Notes: a model not told the origin generated them from the letters alone. Positions 49,728-63,630 are shown, numbered from the stretch's first letter. The stretch: 64,000 bases of DNA from Ophiocordyceps camponoti-saundersi (nom. inval.) (GCA_003339415.1 PDHQ01000151.1:1-64000); one strand, 5' to 3'. Numbers and translations: made by a program.

Positions 49728-50734
49728 CTCGCTAATCTTATATTAGGCGCCTATTAGCGTTAAGAAGGGGCTTATTTTTATAAGTAAGAGTATAGTTAAT
49801 AAAAATATATAAAACTATTTTACTACTATTATTATATAAGTACCGCTTTATTATTACCTTAAGCACCTTATAGGCCTAAAAGAATAAATTAAGTTTAATA
49901 TACTTAGTTTAGAGTTATATAAGTATTATACTAATAAACTTAGGAAATCCCTTATATATATATAAGGTAAAGCTAGCTTTAAGCTATAGTAGCTTATTTA
50001 TAAGGTAGCTATTTAATTACCTATATTTTTTTAGCTTTCTTTTTTTTAAATATTAGCGGAGAAGCTACTTATTATAAAGTTAAGTATTAAAATTACGTTA
50101 CTTATATCTTACCGCTAGCTTAGGGCTAAACTATATAATATTAAAGTTCTTTAAGTTTTAAAATACTTAATATTTTCTTTAGTAGGGGTATCCTTTATAT
50201 TTATTATATACTTATCTAGCTACTTTCTTTACTATAATATAGATAAGGTTTACTATTCTAATATATTATAAGCGGTAATAAGTATATATTATACGGTAAG
50301 TAAGATAAAAGTTAAGAAATAGAATAAAGGCTTTAGTTTTAATATAGTAAATAAGGGTAGCCTTATAAGCCCCGGTAATAACTTAAAAGTACTTAGATTA
50401 TTTTATAGCTAAGGCTTTTATAATAAGGCTATATAGCTTCCCCCCTAGCTATATTAGTAAGGCGAATTAAGTTATTAATAGCTTTAATATAGATTTCCCT
50501 TACTTTTAATAAGGTATAACCTTATATCGATATTATAATCTTAGTAAGAGTTAAGTATTAGTACTTAAGCTTAGTAATAAGTTTTAAAAAGTAAGATTTC
50601 TAATATAGCTTATAGTATAACTAGACCCCTAAGAGTTACGCCTCCTATATTAGCTATATTATTATATTTCTAAGCTAAAGCTTAGTTATATCCGCTATCC
50701 TTACTTTTATAAAATATATTAACTTACTTTTAGC
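49728..50734 (-). pseudogene. LINE-A ORF2 C-terminal part, copy A5
   Basis: Collinear with A4 about 33640-34650: the C-terminal end of ORF2 after the RT core. It is cut at 50734 by G2, with duplication TTAGC (50730-50734 and 56676-56680). The remainder continues at 56681. Confidence 0.7.
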
Positions 50735-51059
50735 TATTATAGCTATAAAATACGTTAACTAAATAATAGTATTAGTACTATAAATAAAGATTCTAAGCTA
50801 AGGAGAAAGGAAAGAAAAGAGGGAAAACTCTCGTAAGCGGGATCCTAGTAAAATATATAAAGGCACGTGCTAGTAGAGATAGGAGAGGGTATAGGGAAAT
50901 CCTAGTAAAAGGTCGACTTTATTTCCGGGTAATTTCTTACTAAGGTCTTCCTAAGGATTTTACGATAAGGTTTCTAAGGTTATATAACTATAGTTAAAAA
51001 TCCTCGGAAATTACTATAAAATATTTAAAGGAAATCTTTATAATTATTAGCGCGTAATA
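50735..51059 (-). repeat. G2 3' LTR
   Basis: 325 bp. By eye it differs from 56351-56675 at about two dozen places, all C/T or G/A, with no gaps. It retains GGCACGTGC, one of the few surviving CpA/TpG sites. Just inside it, on the sense strand, TTAAGGGGTAA is a likely polypurine tract. Confidence 0.95.
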
Positions 51060-53790
51060 TTACCCCTTAATAAAAATCTTAATATACTTATTAAGATTAG
51101 TAATAGTAACTATATAGCTAGGTATTTAGGGAAATAGCTATATTATTTTAGTTATTATCCTAATACTTATAATTTATAGTAGTAGCTTTAACTTAATATT
51201 AGAGATTAATAAGCGGACCGGCGGTATCTAGGAAACGGTTATAAAATTCCTTAAGAGCTATAAGCGTATAACGGAAATTCCTAGCCGGGTATTATATCTT
51301 ATCTAAATCGTAACTATACTAATAGACTTAATATTCTAACCGATAACGCTATCTAGTAACTTAAGATTAGAGGATCTACTTAACTTTTTATTTTAGTATA
51401 TTATCGATATCTTCTAGCTTAGTAAAAAATATCTTTTACCTTAATAGCGGATTTATAGCAGCTTTCCGAAAGCGGTTAGTATAAAATAAGTTTATTATCT
51501 AATAGCTATTTAATAAGTTAAGGATATAGCTATAGCCTCGTTCCTTAATAACCGTGAAAAGTCTTAATTATTATATATTTAAGCGTATTATAAGTGCGGT
51601 CGTAAAGAAGCCCTTATAGCTAAGGAATACCTTATCGCCGACTACGAAGTTTACTAGGCGACGCTTCTTATTTACTTATATTTCCTACTTATAGCGAGCT
51701 TTTTTAGTAATATTTCGAGCTTACTATTATATTTCCTACGCGCGGGCGATAAGTATATAAGCTATAATAATTAAGCCTAAGGTAATTAAGGGACCTAAGG
51801 GACTAGCTACTAAGAGGGGGTTCCGTATATCCTTATTAAGGGCGATTATAAGCGGTGCTATACTAATCGAAGTATACTATAAGGAGTTATATACGAAATC
51901 TAGCGTAAGAAAGAAAGTATTTTAATTATCTTAATATTTATTCGTATAAAACCGTAGCTTTTAGTTTAAGTATTAGTTAGTTACCTTTACGCTTCCTTAT
52001 ATTTATAAGTATAAGGCATTATTATAGTAATACTTAATATTAGTTAACTAATTAATTTTACTAAGAAATCTTAAGATAAATAGGCTAGCGTTATTAGTAA
52101 TTTATATATCCGGTATATTAAAGAGATAATAGAGGTATTAGAAATAGCGTCTAGCAAGCACCTTTATTATATCGTTCTTTTTACTTAGTAACGTAGCGAT
52201 AATCCGGCTTAGCTTATAAATAAAAGTTTAAATATAATTATACCTAAAGCGGTCTTCTAATATAATTTTCCTATTATAAACTATATACTCTTATACGGAA
52301 ATTAAAATAGGTAAAAAGTATAATAAGCTTAAGGTCTTATCTTATAAGGTCTTATTCCTTTAATACTTATAATAGTTATAAATATATTAATAGATATCTT
52401 ACTTTATTCTAAGCTAGTAGTAATCTTACTAAAATATTTAAGTAGTTTTATTCTAGCTACCGTAAGCGAAAATAGCTAGCTTATATATATTCTAAATTAA
52501 GGTAATACGAAAAAAGAGCTATTTCTAACTATCTTATTTGGGAATAACTAAAAGGTTACCGTAAAATCTAAGATCCTAGCTTACATTCTCCTCTTAAATT
52601 AGTTATACTAACTTCGCTTTTAATAAAGTAAAGTTTTCTTTAAAGCGGACTAAGGTAATTATAAAAGTTAAGGTTAGGACTTCGAATCTAAGGCTTTCTA
52701 GAGGAATTATTATAAGCGTCCTTTCCTCTTTTTTATAAGCTTTTATAGTTAGAAGCTTAGCTATTTTACGTAAAAGGGTATTAGTAGCTATATTTAAATA
52801 GCTAAGTTAATATAAGAAACGGATATTAAACTAAATAAGGAAATTAGATTATCGGACTTAGTAAATAAAAAGTAATTTTTTTATCGTAAAATAAACTAAG
52901 GCTTTATAGTTTATAATTATATCGAACTTTTAATTAAGTAATTCTAAGTAAAAGTACTTAAGGCTTTATATAATAATAAGAAGTTTACGGTTTTAGATTA
53001 AGTATATATATTCGGCTAAGTTTATTATTTTTAAAAAAAAGCTTATTAGCCTTTACGCTTAGTTATCTTACTATTATTAAAATATACTAGCGGTAGCGTT
53101 TTAAAAAACGTTAATCTTAAGCTAGGTTAGGAGTTTAGGATAGAAAAAAGCGAGTACTAGGGCTTACGTAGCTAGTTCCTTTATCTTATTAAAAGCCTCC
53201 TTTTATTCCGGTCTAAGCTTAAAAATAATATTTTTTTTTAAGAAATAGTTTAAAAGTTCCGCGGTAATATTAATATAATAATAGAAAATCTAGATAAAGT
53301 TATATAATCTTATAAATAAACGGATAGCTTTATAGTTTTAGAGATTTTCGAATTTTTAATCTTAGATTACTTATACCTTATAAAAGTTTACGCTTATTCC
53401 TTAGCTTATATATAATATTATATTAAAGTAATTAATTTTAATAATATTAAATTTTAATTTCTAAATATCCCCTTATAAGTTCGCTTAATATAAGCGCTAA
53501 ATTACTTCTTAGTACTCCTTTTAATATTCCTTTTCTTCGCCGTTTAAGTAAATTAATATATTATTAGCGTATATATTTACGTAGTAGTTAAGGAAATTAT
53601 AAAGTTAGGTATTAATAAAGTTCTAAAATTACGTAAATCTTACCTTAAGGCTAAATAGAAAAATAAGCTAATAGAATATACTAAACTTTATACGGAAAGC
53701 TATAAGGTATTTAAAGTTAAGGTTAAGATAGAGATAGTAAAACGCTTAAATAATATTAATTTTCGAAAACTATTTCGCCTCCCGGTAGCT
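51060..53790 (-). pseudogene. G2 pol: RT, RNase H, integrase
   Basis: This is the minus-strand counterpart of G1 pol. RT landmarks: the YLIAF block (about 53700), LIFLFSLK.. (about 53640) and YANNILIY at 53548-53571 (ancestral YADDILIY; + strand GTAAATTAATATATTATTAGCGTA). After it come the EYW/EYQ block, the FYN.I.IFYYYINI segment (about 53300-53270) and Lys-rich frames toward integrase (about 52600-51200). Sequence agreement with G1 is high apart from transitions. The protein would reverse-transcribe and integrate the element. Confidence 0.85.
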
Positions 53791-56340
53791 AAACGCGGTG
53801 CCTTTTAGGGAGGGAGCGGGTAAGATCTAACTTTTTAAGTAATTATTTATCTATTAGTAGTTAATATAGAAGCGTTAGGCTATTAAGTATAGCTTTAGGG
53901 CGAAGAGAATAGAGGCGGCGTAAGGGCTAATATTTAATTTAATAAAACTAATCTTAAGTAAATAGTTAACGGTCTCCTTTTTTAAAAGTAAGTATTTTAC
54001 TAGCGTTTTATAAAAAGAAGGTCCTATTAGGTTTAGGAGCTTCTCGAGTTTTAGAGTTACGTTATAGCTAGGCTAAGAATAAGCTAAAATATAAGCTTCC
54101 TTTTTACTAAAAAATCTTTTAAGGTGCGTAAAGGCCGGAGGGATTATATTACGTATATAAGTAATATACTTAAGTTTTTTACCTTAAGGGAATAGGATTT
54201 CCTATCTTATATATATATAGCTAGCTAAGCTTAGCTTTACGATTATAGTTAAGTTATCGTTATTATCTTTTAATTTTATAAATATTATAAGTATTAATAA
54301 GGTTATCTTTTTATTTTATAGATAATAAAAGTTTTACTAAACTTAGTAGATAAGTTACTTTCTTAAAATATCTTTATTTATATTATCGGTATCTTAGTTA
54401 TTTTTAGTAAGGGTTTAAGCTAGCTTCTTTTTCTTCGTAAGCTATATAAAGTCTTTCTTCCTTTATAAGTATTAGAGGATCCGATATTTACGCTTATCTT
54501 AATAGAGAAGGCGGTTCTAGCGCTTAGTATCCGCTTAAATAGCCGGGTTTAAATTTCCGTTAAAAAAGGGCTTTTTAAGTAATAAGATTAAGGGCGAGTA
54601 CTTAGCGAAGGTAAGTAAGTTATCTAGCTAAACTAATTTCCGGGCCGCGTAATCGAGTAATAACTTTTTCTCCGCTATTTAGAATAAGCTAATAAAGAGA
54701 TCTTAAGCGTAGTTAATTACCTAGTAGATTTCCTACGGAAAATACTATCTATTAATTATTAAAGTAATAATTAGGTGCTTACGAACTAAGCTAGCTTAAT
54801 AGTTTTAGAAATTAATAAGGGGGATAAGATAGACGGGGATAAGCTCGGCGCTTAAGCGCTTTATTACTTACTTCGCGAAATAATAACTAACTAAGAGACG
54901 GGCGTTTATTTTAGTATTATATAAGGTAAAAGTATAAAAAGCTATATTATTAATTTAAACTTAACTATTAATAGTAAATAACTTTTTTATTTTCTATCTT
55001 ACGCGTAATATTTTTAAGATTATTAAGGAGCCTTATAATAGTTTTACTTTTTTCCCGAATTAGAGTTATCTAACTAAACGAAGTTAGGTAAAAGCGTTTA
55101 AATTCTACGAACTCTCCTTATCTTCTATTAGTTAGGGTAATCTTTAGCTATATAGCCCTTTTTCCTATAAATAAAATAAGTGCCGTTTTCCTAATAAACT
55201 TTCTTCTTACTTTTATTAAGGGCCTAGCTTTTCTAGTAAAAAATTATAGTTATAATTATAATCTTTTTTTACTTTTCTAAGGTAACTCTCTTACTTACTT
55301 AGCTTTTACGGGAAAACTCCTAATAGGTTAACTCTTTTTTTTAGTAAAATACGGCGTTTTTTATATACTTATAGAATTCCTTATATATTATATATAAATC
55401 TTTAGCTTTTATAAGAAAGCTTAAGTTAAAATTAGCGGGTAGATAATCTTAAAGCGTATACTTAATTTAAGCTAGGGGAACTTAAGTTTTAGCTATAAGG
55501 TAGTCGAACTCCGTAAGGAACTCCTAAATTTCCTACTTACTTATTAATAAGAAGTTTAGTTTATAAAGTTAGTTCGTAGCCTCGGTAAATTTATTAGAAT
55601 TTCCGTAAGTAAACTTTAAATATTAGACTATTTTAGCTAATTTAAAAAAAGGGCGTTCCTCTAAGTTATATCGGGTTTCTAAAAGTTTATAAGCTTTCCT
55701 TTTTAACGCGCGGAATAATATACTTATCTAATCTTACTTATCTTAAAAAGTTATTTTATTAGACCTTATCTTATCTTTTAAGTTCGTAAGGAAGGTACTA
55801 AAATCCTCCTTTTTACTTAAAAACTTACTTACCTCCTTATAGCAAACTTTCGTAGAATTAAAATAAGAGGGGTTTAGCTATCTTACCGGGGCTATTAATA
55901 TAAAAGTATCCTAAGCGGCTTTTCCGGTTAGGACGAATATTTTTTTATTTATATTAAATATAGTTAATACTTCTTAATAGGTTTTTTCTATATTTAAGTT
56001 TTAATTTTTCTAAGTTAACTAATTTTAAAATTTTATAATTTACGCTTATAATTATATTATCTCCGTATATTACTCTTATAATATAGTTATACTAATAATA
56101 TTTTAAGAAAAGGTAGCTATTATCGTAGTTTAGTTTTTACTAATATTCTATTTTACTATAAAGTTAGGCGTCTCTAAGGCAAGTCTCCTTAATCGCTTAA
56201 AAGTCTAATTAAGGGCTCCGGATATATATCTTAAAGTTAGTTATAATCTAAGTTTTAGTTATATATAAGTTTTTTTCTATCTTATATAGGGATATAAAAG
56301 TAAGGTATAAGTTTCTTAATCGCTTACTAGCGAATTTAAG
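53791..56340 (-). pseudogene. G2 gag and protease
   Basis: A minus-strand frame with a canonical knuckle YFIYRKKGYIAKDY at 55137-55178 (Tyr for all three Cys and the His). The Gag region upstream (about 56200-55250) is Lys/Glu-rich. Downstream, to about 53800, the protease and the start of pol are expected by position; I did not find a clear D-S/T-G because its codons would be altered by RIP. Confidence 0.7.
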
Positions 56341-56350
56341 CTTAGAATAA

Positions 56351-56675
56351 TATTACGGCTATAAAATATATTAACTAAATAATAGTATTAGTACTATAAA
56401 TAAAGATTCTAAGCTAAGGAGAAAGGAAAGAAAAGAGGGAAAACTTTTATAAGCGGGATCTTAGTAAAATATATAAAGGCACGTGCTAGTAGAGATAGGA
56501 GAGGGTATAGGGAAATCCTAGTAAAAGGTTAACTTTATTTCCGGGTAATTTCCTACTAAGGTTTTCCTAAGGATTTTACGATAAAGTTTCTAAAGTTACG
56601 TAACTATAGTTAGAAATCCTCGGAAATCACCGTAAAATATTTAAAGGAAATCCCTATAATTGCTAGCGCGTAATA
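56351..56675 (-). repeat. G2 5' LTR
   Basis: 325 bp with termini TATTACGG and CGCGTAATA; pairs with 50735-51059. On the sense (minus) strand the TATA-like CCTTTATATATTTTACTAAG lies about mid-LTR. Confidence 0.95.
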
Positions 56676-56680
56676 TTAGC

Positions 56681-58794
56681 TAGCTAAAAAGTTATTTTAT
56701 ATTCTAAAGCTTATTACTTATAAATTTACTATATATACTTAAGTTAGAATAATACTTAAGCTTTATCGCGCCCGATATTAAGGATATTAGTATTATTTAT
56801 AAATCTTATTATAAGAAAACTTAATATTAAGTTTAAGCGTTAGTATAATAAGAATATATATAAGAGGAAGAGAATTAATAATATAAAGGACCTTTAAGGG
56901 ACTTTTTATTAAATCGAAAAAGTATCGCTTAGCTTATAATTAAACTTAAGTCTTAAAGTATAGTTTATAAAATATAATTAAATAAACGCTATAACTTATT
57001 TTAGGAAGCTTAGGTAGTTTATAATAATAATTAACTTATCGTAAAAAATATAGTTAAAAGCCTTAATAAGGTTTAGTAAGAGGAGTAAAGTAATGCCGCT
57101 TTAGTTTTAAATTATCTTAATTATTTTAGTAAATATAAAAACTATTATATTAGTAAAGTATTATAGTTTATTACTTATCTAGCTATTAGGGAGGATCCGA
57201 GCCTCCTTTATTATAAATATAATTTTCCTAGCTATAATTATTTTTAAAACTTTCCCTATTATATTAAAAAGTAAAATTAGCTTATATTTACTTAAGGTAT
57301 AATATATAGCTAGTAGCTTACTTACTTTCCGGATAACTATAATATTAAAGATTTTAAGTTATAATAGGAAATAATTATTATTAATATAGCTTTAGAAGAT
57401 TTTTTAGAAAACTTAGATAAGGGGGGGTTTATATCTTTTTAGGAAACTAACTAGAATCTTATTAAGGCTAGCGGACTTTTAAAAAGCAATTAAGAAAAAG
57501 GTAAAATAAATATTTTCGGTAATAATAGCGCGCTTAATATAAAAAAAGAGGAAAGGATTATTAAGGGTAAGTAAAGGGGCTATATTAATAAGAGCTAGGA
57601 AAAATTATTAGCTAAGTAAAGTTACTTTATTAGAGAAAATAATCGCTAATATTAAATTTAAGTATTTTTAAAATATAGAGATATAAACTAGCTTTAGCGT
57701 AGCTTAGCTTTATAGCTTAGTTTAATATTTTATAATTTAAAAAGTTAATAAGTTTATAAAAATAATATTAAGGAAATTACGCAAGCGTTATAATATACCG
57801 CGCTAATTATAGTTTTCTATACCTTTATTATTTTTTAGTAATCTTACTAATATAAGTTAGTAAGATTAATATATTAATATTACTAAGCTTTTTTTATAAC
57901 CGTTATAATAGCCGCTATCGCCTTATTTTACTATTTTTACGCTATAAGGTAAGTTTAAACGCGTAATAATACTATTATCTTTACTATTATTTATAATTAG
58001 TTATAAAATAAGGTAACTACGTTCTTAAGCTTTCTAAGTATTATAATAAAGTAAAGGTTTAGTTTAAGTTAATTTTATATTTTAGCCGCGAGGATATCTA
58101 AGTAAAAGGAGCGCTAAGCTTTAGTTAGAGTTAAATTAAAGCGAAAATTAGTATTAATATAGATAATTTATAAGATATAATTAGAGCTAACTAAGTTAAA
58201 GTTATTACCTTAATATATCGCTTAGTAGTTTAGTATAGTTTAAGCTAAGTTTATAATATTAGTCTACTTATTTTATATTTCCTAAGTAACTTTACTTAGG
58301 GGCGTAAGGAGTCTAAAGCGGAGGCTAGTTATAAGCTTAAGGAAATTAGTTATCTTAAGGGAGGACTATTTATAATAGTTTTAGAAAAGGTAGTAAAAGT
58401 TAAAGTTACTATAAAGGAGGGTTACTATTAGTTAAAAGTTAGGGTGAATAATATCTTATTAGAGGAGAGGGCTTAATTAAATTACTAATAAAGGTAAGTA
58501 AATTAATATAATTTAAAATAGGGGTATAATATAGAAAAAGATAGATATTATTTTAAGGGCGGTAAAAAGTATTTAAAAGGAAAAGTTTAAATATTTATAA
58601 ATATAAAAAATTACTTAGCTATTAAAGTTTATAAGTTTATATAATATAATATTTAAAAATAAGGGGCGGCTAAATTAGTCGCGTTATAGTTCCTATATAT
58701 AAATAAAATTATAGCTAATAAGGCTATAAAGTACTATATAAATAAAATAGTTACGCTTTTATATATTCTAAAAAAAGGTTTTAATCTTTATTAA
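56681..58794 (-). pseudogene. LINE-A ORF2 N-terminal and RT part, copy A5
   Basis: ORF2 continues upstream of the G2 insertion: RT core (about 57450-56750) and endonuclease (about 58500-57700), collinear with A2 and A4. The frame stops at the A6 junction. The GGGGGGG run at about 57421 is shared with A2 (about 12881). Confidence 0.7.
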
Positions 58795-58909
58795 GATAAC
58801 TTTTTACGAAAATAGGATAGGACCTGTTACTTAATTTTTCGCTTTTTACTATATATTTATTACTAAGAAGGAGTTAATAGCGCCCGCGGCGGCTTCGGCT
58901 AAGGCCTAA

Positions 58910-60240
58910 GGGGCAGGCAACGCGCCTATAATCGTAAATAAGGGTACGCGGGGACTAGGATAGTCCTTATAATACCCTTAGTCTAGCTAAAAATAATATA
59001 ATAATAGCGTTAAAATAAAAGGAGAAGCGAAATAGGTATAGGACCTTTACGATAGTAATATAAAGGAAGCTTATAATAAATTAGCCGCGGTAGTGCTTAC
59101 CGCGATATTCTCTAACGCTTAGAATATCGTAGTAGCTTTTAAAGCTAAACTCTATAAGAAATTCGTAACCCCCTTAGACTAAAATATTACCTAACTTTTA
59201 CCTAAGATTACTAAGTTAATTAAAAAGATAATTACTTAAGCTATATAAAAAGTACTTTTATAAATTATTAGCCTTAATATTAGTTTAACTTAGCTATTAT
59301 AAGCTTCTATAATTATTATTAGCGGTATAATAATTAAACTTATTTCTAGTCGCTTCGATAAAGAAGTTACTATATTTATAAAAAATATTATAATTAATAT
59401 AGATACCTTATAGCTAATTTTATAAAAGATTATATAAGCTGCGAATATAGCTTTAAAGTGCGAGGCTATATTAGCTATAAGATAACTCCTTAGTAAAGAT
59501 ATAGTAATTATATTTTATCCGGAATATAAGAGATAAATAAGCTTAGTTAAGTAAATCCCTATTATCTTCGGTAAGGAGGCGGTCCGTAGCTAGAAAACCT
59601 TTTCTATTATAATAAAAGGAGTATAAGTAAGGGCCGCTTATAGCGACTAAGATATACTTTTATAATAAATTAAAAAATATAATAAAGTTAATATTACCTA
59701 AGTTTAAGCGCTCTAGCCTTATAGCGAGGAAGCTACGTATACTTATATTATCTTAAAAATTACTAATATAATAAACGCTAATAAACTTATATAAAATAGC
59801 TTAATTATAAATATAGAAATCTCTTATATAGAAGTTTATAATAATATAGTATAACCCCGATAATATTACTAATATTACTAATATAAATATATAATAAAAT
59901 ACTATTAAGAGTAGCTATATTATAAGATATATATAGCTATAGCGTACTTAGAAAAGGAAAGCGTATATCTAGCCCTCGCTAAAACTAATACTAAAAACTA
60001 TATCTTATATAAAGGGAACTACGCCTTATAGTCCTAAGATTACCTTACCGTAAAAGTATACTAAAACTAAGTATATAGTAACTATATATATTAATTTTAT
60101 AAATTTTAAAATTACTTTTAGCTAACTTAATCTTAAACTAATAATAGCTTTACTAAAATTTAGTTTTAAAAGTAATTATACGCGGCCCTTATATAGTCGT
60201 AAGCTATACTCCGCTTTAATATAAACGATAAGCTTATCTT
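58910..60240 (+). pseudogene. LINE-A ORF1 (Gag-like), copy A6
   Basis: The same frame as A4 ORF1. The CCHC knuckle is at 59864-59905, again with Tyr at all four zinc positions. The 5' part is CpG-rich (GCCCGCGGCGGCTTCGGC at about 58883-58900). It ends in a basic, Ala/Lys-rich region near 60000. Confidence 0.75.
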
Positions 60241-60409
60241 AGCACTAAAGAGGGGCCGAGGCGGGAGCGGCGCTACCCCTAAACCCCGTAGCGGATAGGG
60301 TAGTAATAAAGCTTAGGGAACTTATCTTCTCCCTCCTACCTTTTCCCCCTTTATTATACCCTCCTTTACCCCCTCCCCCGCCCCTTTTTCCGCCCCTTTC
60401 TTTACCTTA

Positions 60410-63400
60410 ATACGATTATAAACTTTTACCTCCCTTACTCCTAATAAAGATTAAAACTATCTTTTAGAATATATAAAAGCGTAATTATCTTATTTATACC
60501 GCGCTTTATAGCCTTATCGGCTATAATTTTATTTATTTATAGGAATTATAACGCGACTAATTTAAACGCCCTTTACTTTTTAATATCTTATTATATAAAC
60601 TTATAAACTTTAATAACTAAGCGATTTTTTATATTTATAAATAATTAAACCTTTCCTTTTAAATACTTCTTACTATACTTAATATAGCTTTTATTCTCTT
60701 TTATATTATATTTTTATTATAAATTATATTTCTTTACTTACCCTTATTAGTAATTTAGTTTAGCTTTTTCTTATAGCGTAACTTTTTCTACCTTAACTTA
60801 ACTCTAATAGCTACCTTTTTATATAGCGATTTTAACCTTTACTACCCCTTATAAAATTATTATAAAAGGTCCTCCTTTAAAATAGCTAACTTCCTTAATC
60901 TTATAATTAGCTTTTATTTTAGACTTATTATACCTCTAAGCAAAGTTACTTAGGAAATATATAATAAATAAACTAGTATTATTAACTTAGCTTAAGCTAC
61001 GCTAAATTACTAAGCGATATACTAAAAAAATAATTTTAACTTTATTAGCTTTAATTATATTTTATAAATTATCTATATAAATACTAACCTCCGCCTTAAT
61101 ATTATATTAACTAAGATCTAGCGCTTTTTTTACTTAGATATACTTATAGCTAAAATATAGAATTAACTTAAGCTTAAACTATACCGTACCTTTATACTTA
61201 AAAACTTAAAAAAAGTAATTACTTTACTATATAAATAGCTAGAAATAATAGTAGAAATTATAATACTATTATATATTTATATATACTTTATAATATAAAA
61301 CTAATAGAATCGGGCAACGGTAGTTATTATAATAGCTACTAAGTAAGCTTAAAAGTATTAGAAAGCTAACTTTACTAACTTTTACTAATAAAACTATTAG
61401 GAAATAATAAAGGCGTAGAAGTTTATAATTAGTATAGCCCGCTATAGCGCCTAGCGCGATTTCCTCGATAATATCTTAACGAACTTAGTAATATTTTAAA
61501 TAATAAAATATTAAGCCCGGCTCCGAAGCTAAGCCTTACCGGAGCTTATATATATACTAACGCTATAGAAAAGCCTTAACTTAAACTTAGTATTTACTTT
61601 CTTAGATAAAGTAATCTTTTTTAGCTAGTAATTCTTCTCTACTTTTACCGCCTTAGCCCCTCCTTTTACCTTAAATAAACCTTTCCCTTTTTTCTATATT
61701 AAATATTTAATTATTATTAATAATATTTACTTTACCTTTTTCTTAATTACCTTATAAAAATCTACTAGCCTTAATAGGATCTTAGTTAGGTTTTTAAAAA
61801 GATATAAACCCCCCCTTATCTAAGTTTTCTAAAAAATCTTCTAAGATTATATTAATAATAGCTATTTTCTATTATAATTTAAAACCTCTAATATTATAGT
61901 TATCCGTAAGGTAAGGAAATTACTAGCTATATATTATACCTTAAGTAAGTATAGGCTAATTTCGCTCCTTAATATAATAAAGAAGGTTTTAGAAATAATT
62001 ATCGCTAAGAAAATAATATTTATAGCGGAAATAGCTAATATCTTCTTAAATAGCTAAATAAGTAATAAGCTATAACGCTTTATTAATATTATAGTTTTTA
62101 TATTTACTAAAACTATTAAGATTATTTAAAACTAAGGTAGCACCGCCTTACTCTTTTTATTAAATTTTACCGGAGCTTTTAATTATATTTCTTATAATAA
62201 GCTAATAGTTATTTTTAATTACTTAAGCTTTCCCGAATAAGTTATAGCGTTTATTTATTCTTATCTTATTACTAAAACCTTATAATTTAAGTTTAACTAT
62301 AAGCTTAGTAACGCTTTCTTAATTTAATAAAAGGTCCCCTAAAAATCCCTTATATTACTAATCCTTTTCTTATTATATATATTTTTATTATATTAATATC
62401 TAAACTTAGTAACTAAACTATTTATAATAAGCTTTACTAATAGTATTAATATACTTAGTATTAAATATAATAAAGCTTAAGTACTCTTTTAACTTAAGCG
62501 AGTATAGTAAATTTATAAATAATAAGCTTTTAAGTATAAAATAACTTTTTAGCTAGCTAAAAGCGAGTTAATATATTTTATAAAAGCTAGGAAAGTAAAT
62601 ATAACCCGGCTTTAGCTTAGTATAAAGATAGTATAGCTTATATAGGAGGCGAGATTTTTAAGGGTCTAGCTATATTATAAACTTTAATAAAAATCCTATT
62701 TTTTAAAACTTACCGCTAAACTTAAGCGCTAATATTTAGCCCTTACTAAGATTATTATATTAATATAAGGTTATATCTTATTAAGAGTAAGGGAGGTATA
62801 TATTAAAGCTATTAGATTAGTAATTATATTCGGTATATTTTAATTCGCCTTATTTATATAATTAAGGGGGAAACTATATAGCCTTATTATAAAAATACTA
62901 GCTATAAAATAGTTTAAATATTTAAAAATTATTATTAAAGCTTATAAAGTTACCCTTTTTTACTATATTAAAATAAAAGCTTTTATCCCCCTCCTTAACT
63001 TATACCTTACTTATTAGATAGCTTATATTTATTATTATTTTTAATATATAAGTATAGTAAACTTTATTTATATTATAGTAAAGAAAGCTATTAAGTAAGT
63101 TAGATATAAGCGTAAAGGGCGCCCTTATTAATAAAAATATTAAGTATTATAAGATTTAGAGGAATTTTATAAGATATAAACTAAACTTAAACCGGAGGCT
63201 AAATATATATAACGTAACTTCGATACTAAACTCTAAGAAGAGTAGCTTCTTTAATAATATTCTTAAAAAGGTAAGCTTAAGAAATATAGGTAATCTTATA
63301 GCTACCTTATTAATAAACTATTATAGCTTAAAGCTAGGACCGCTTTATATATTTATAAAGGATTTCCTAAGTTTATTAATATAATATTTATATAATTTTA

Positions 63401-63630
63401 AACTAAATATATTAAACTTAATTTCTTTCTCTAAGCTTATAAGGTCCTTAAGGTAGTTTTAAAACGCTATTTTTATAATAATAATAATAAGATAATATTA
63501 TATATTTTTCTTAATTATACTTTTACTTATAAAAATAAGCTACTCCTTAATATTAACTAGTAACTAATATAAGACTAGCGTAACCTTACTAAAGCGCTTA
63601 ATAACTTTTAATTTATAGCTAAACTTATAT
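60410..63630 (+). pseudogene. LINE-A ORF2 (endonuclease-RT), copy A6
   Basis: Collinear with A4 ORF2, with a GDFN-type endonuclease motif (about 60825), RT blocks (about 61930-62480) and the Tad post-thumb block (about 62900-63010). At the catalytic site (about 62430) this copy reads FTNSIN where A4 has FTNNTN. The second Asp codon has become AGT, which a single RIP step cannot produce, so this copy differs at the active site for another reason. Confidence 0.8.

Larger units (their letters stand above)
50735..56675 (-). mobile_element. G2, complete Ty3/gypsy element
   Basis: 5941 bp with two 325-bp LTRs (50735-51059 and 56351-56675), ends TATTACG...CGTAATA (ancestral TGTTACG...CGTAACA) and a 5-bp target-site duplication inside A5. 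Pol and gag lie on the minus strand, so the 5' LTR is the right one. The internal region (51060-56350) is 5291 bp, the same as G1. It is one of the youngest insertions here and is still readable, although RIP has removed almost all CpA and TpG. Its hosts are, from inside out, A5, G1, D and A3. Confidence 0.95.
50730..56680. repeat. Target-site duplication pair of G2
   Basis: TTAGC at 50730-50734 and 56676-56680. The empty site reads ACTTTTAGCTAGCTAAAAAG in A2 near 12125-12145. Five bases fits gypsy integration. Confidence 0.9.
47834..58794 (-). mobile_element. LINE-A copy A5, split by G2 and cut by A6
   Basis: The sense strand is minus, with the (TAA)n tail at about 47834-47860. It is collinear with A2 but lacks B1 at 48730 (an empty site). 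G2 (50735-56675) interrupts ORF2 with a 5-bp duplication. At about 58794, within the 5' part of ORF2, A6 begins in opposite orientation, so the 5' end of A5 is outside the window. The antisense frame lies at 49010-49386. Two palindromic 17-bp units are at about 48195-48230. Confidence 0.85.

Noticed and set aside
50735..56675. G2 as a Ty1/copia element (TGTTACG...CGTAACA-like ends)
   Set aside because: The order of RT and integrase and the RT sequence around YADDILIY are of the Ty3/gypsy type.
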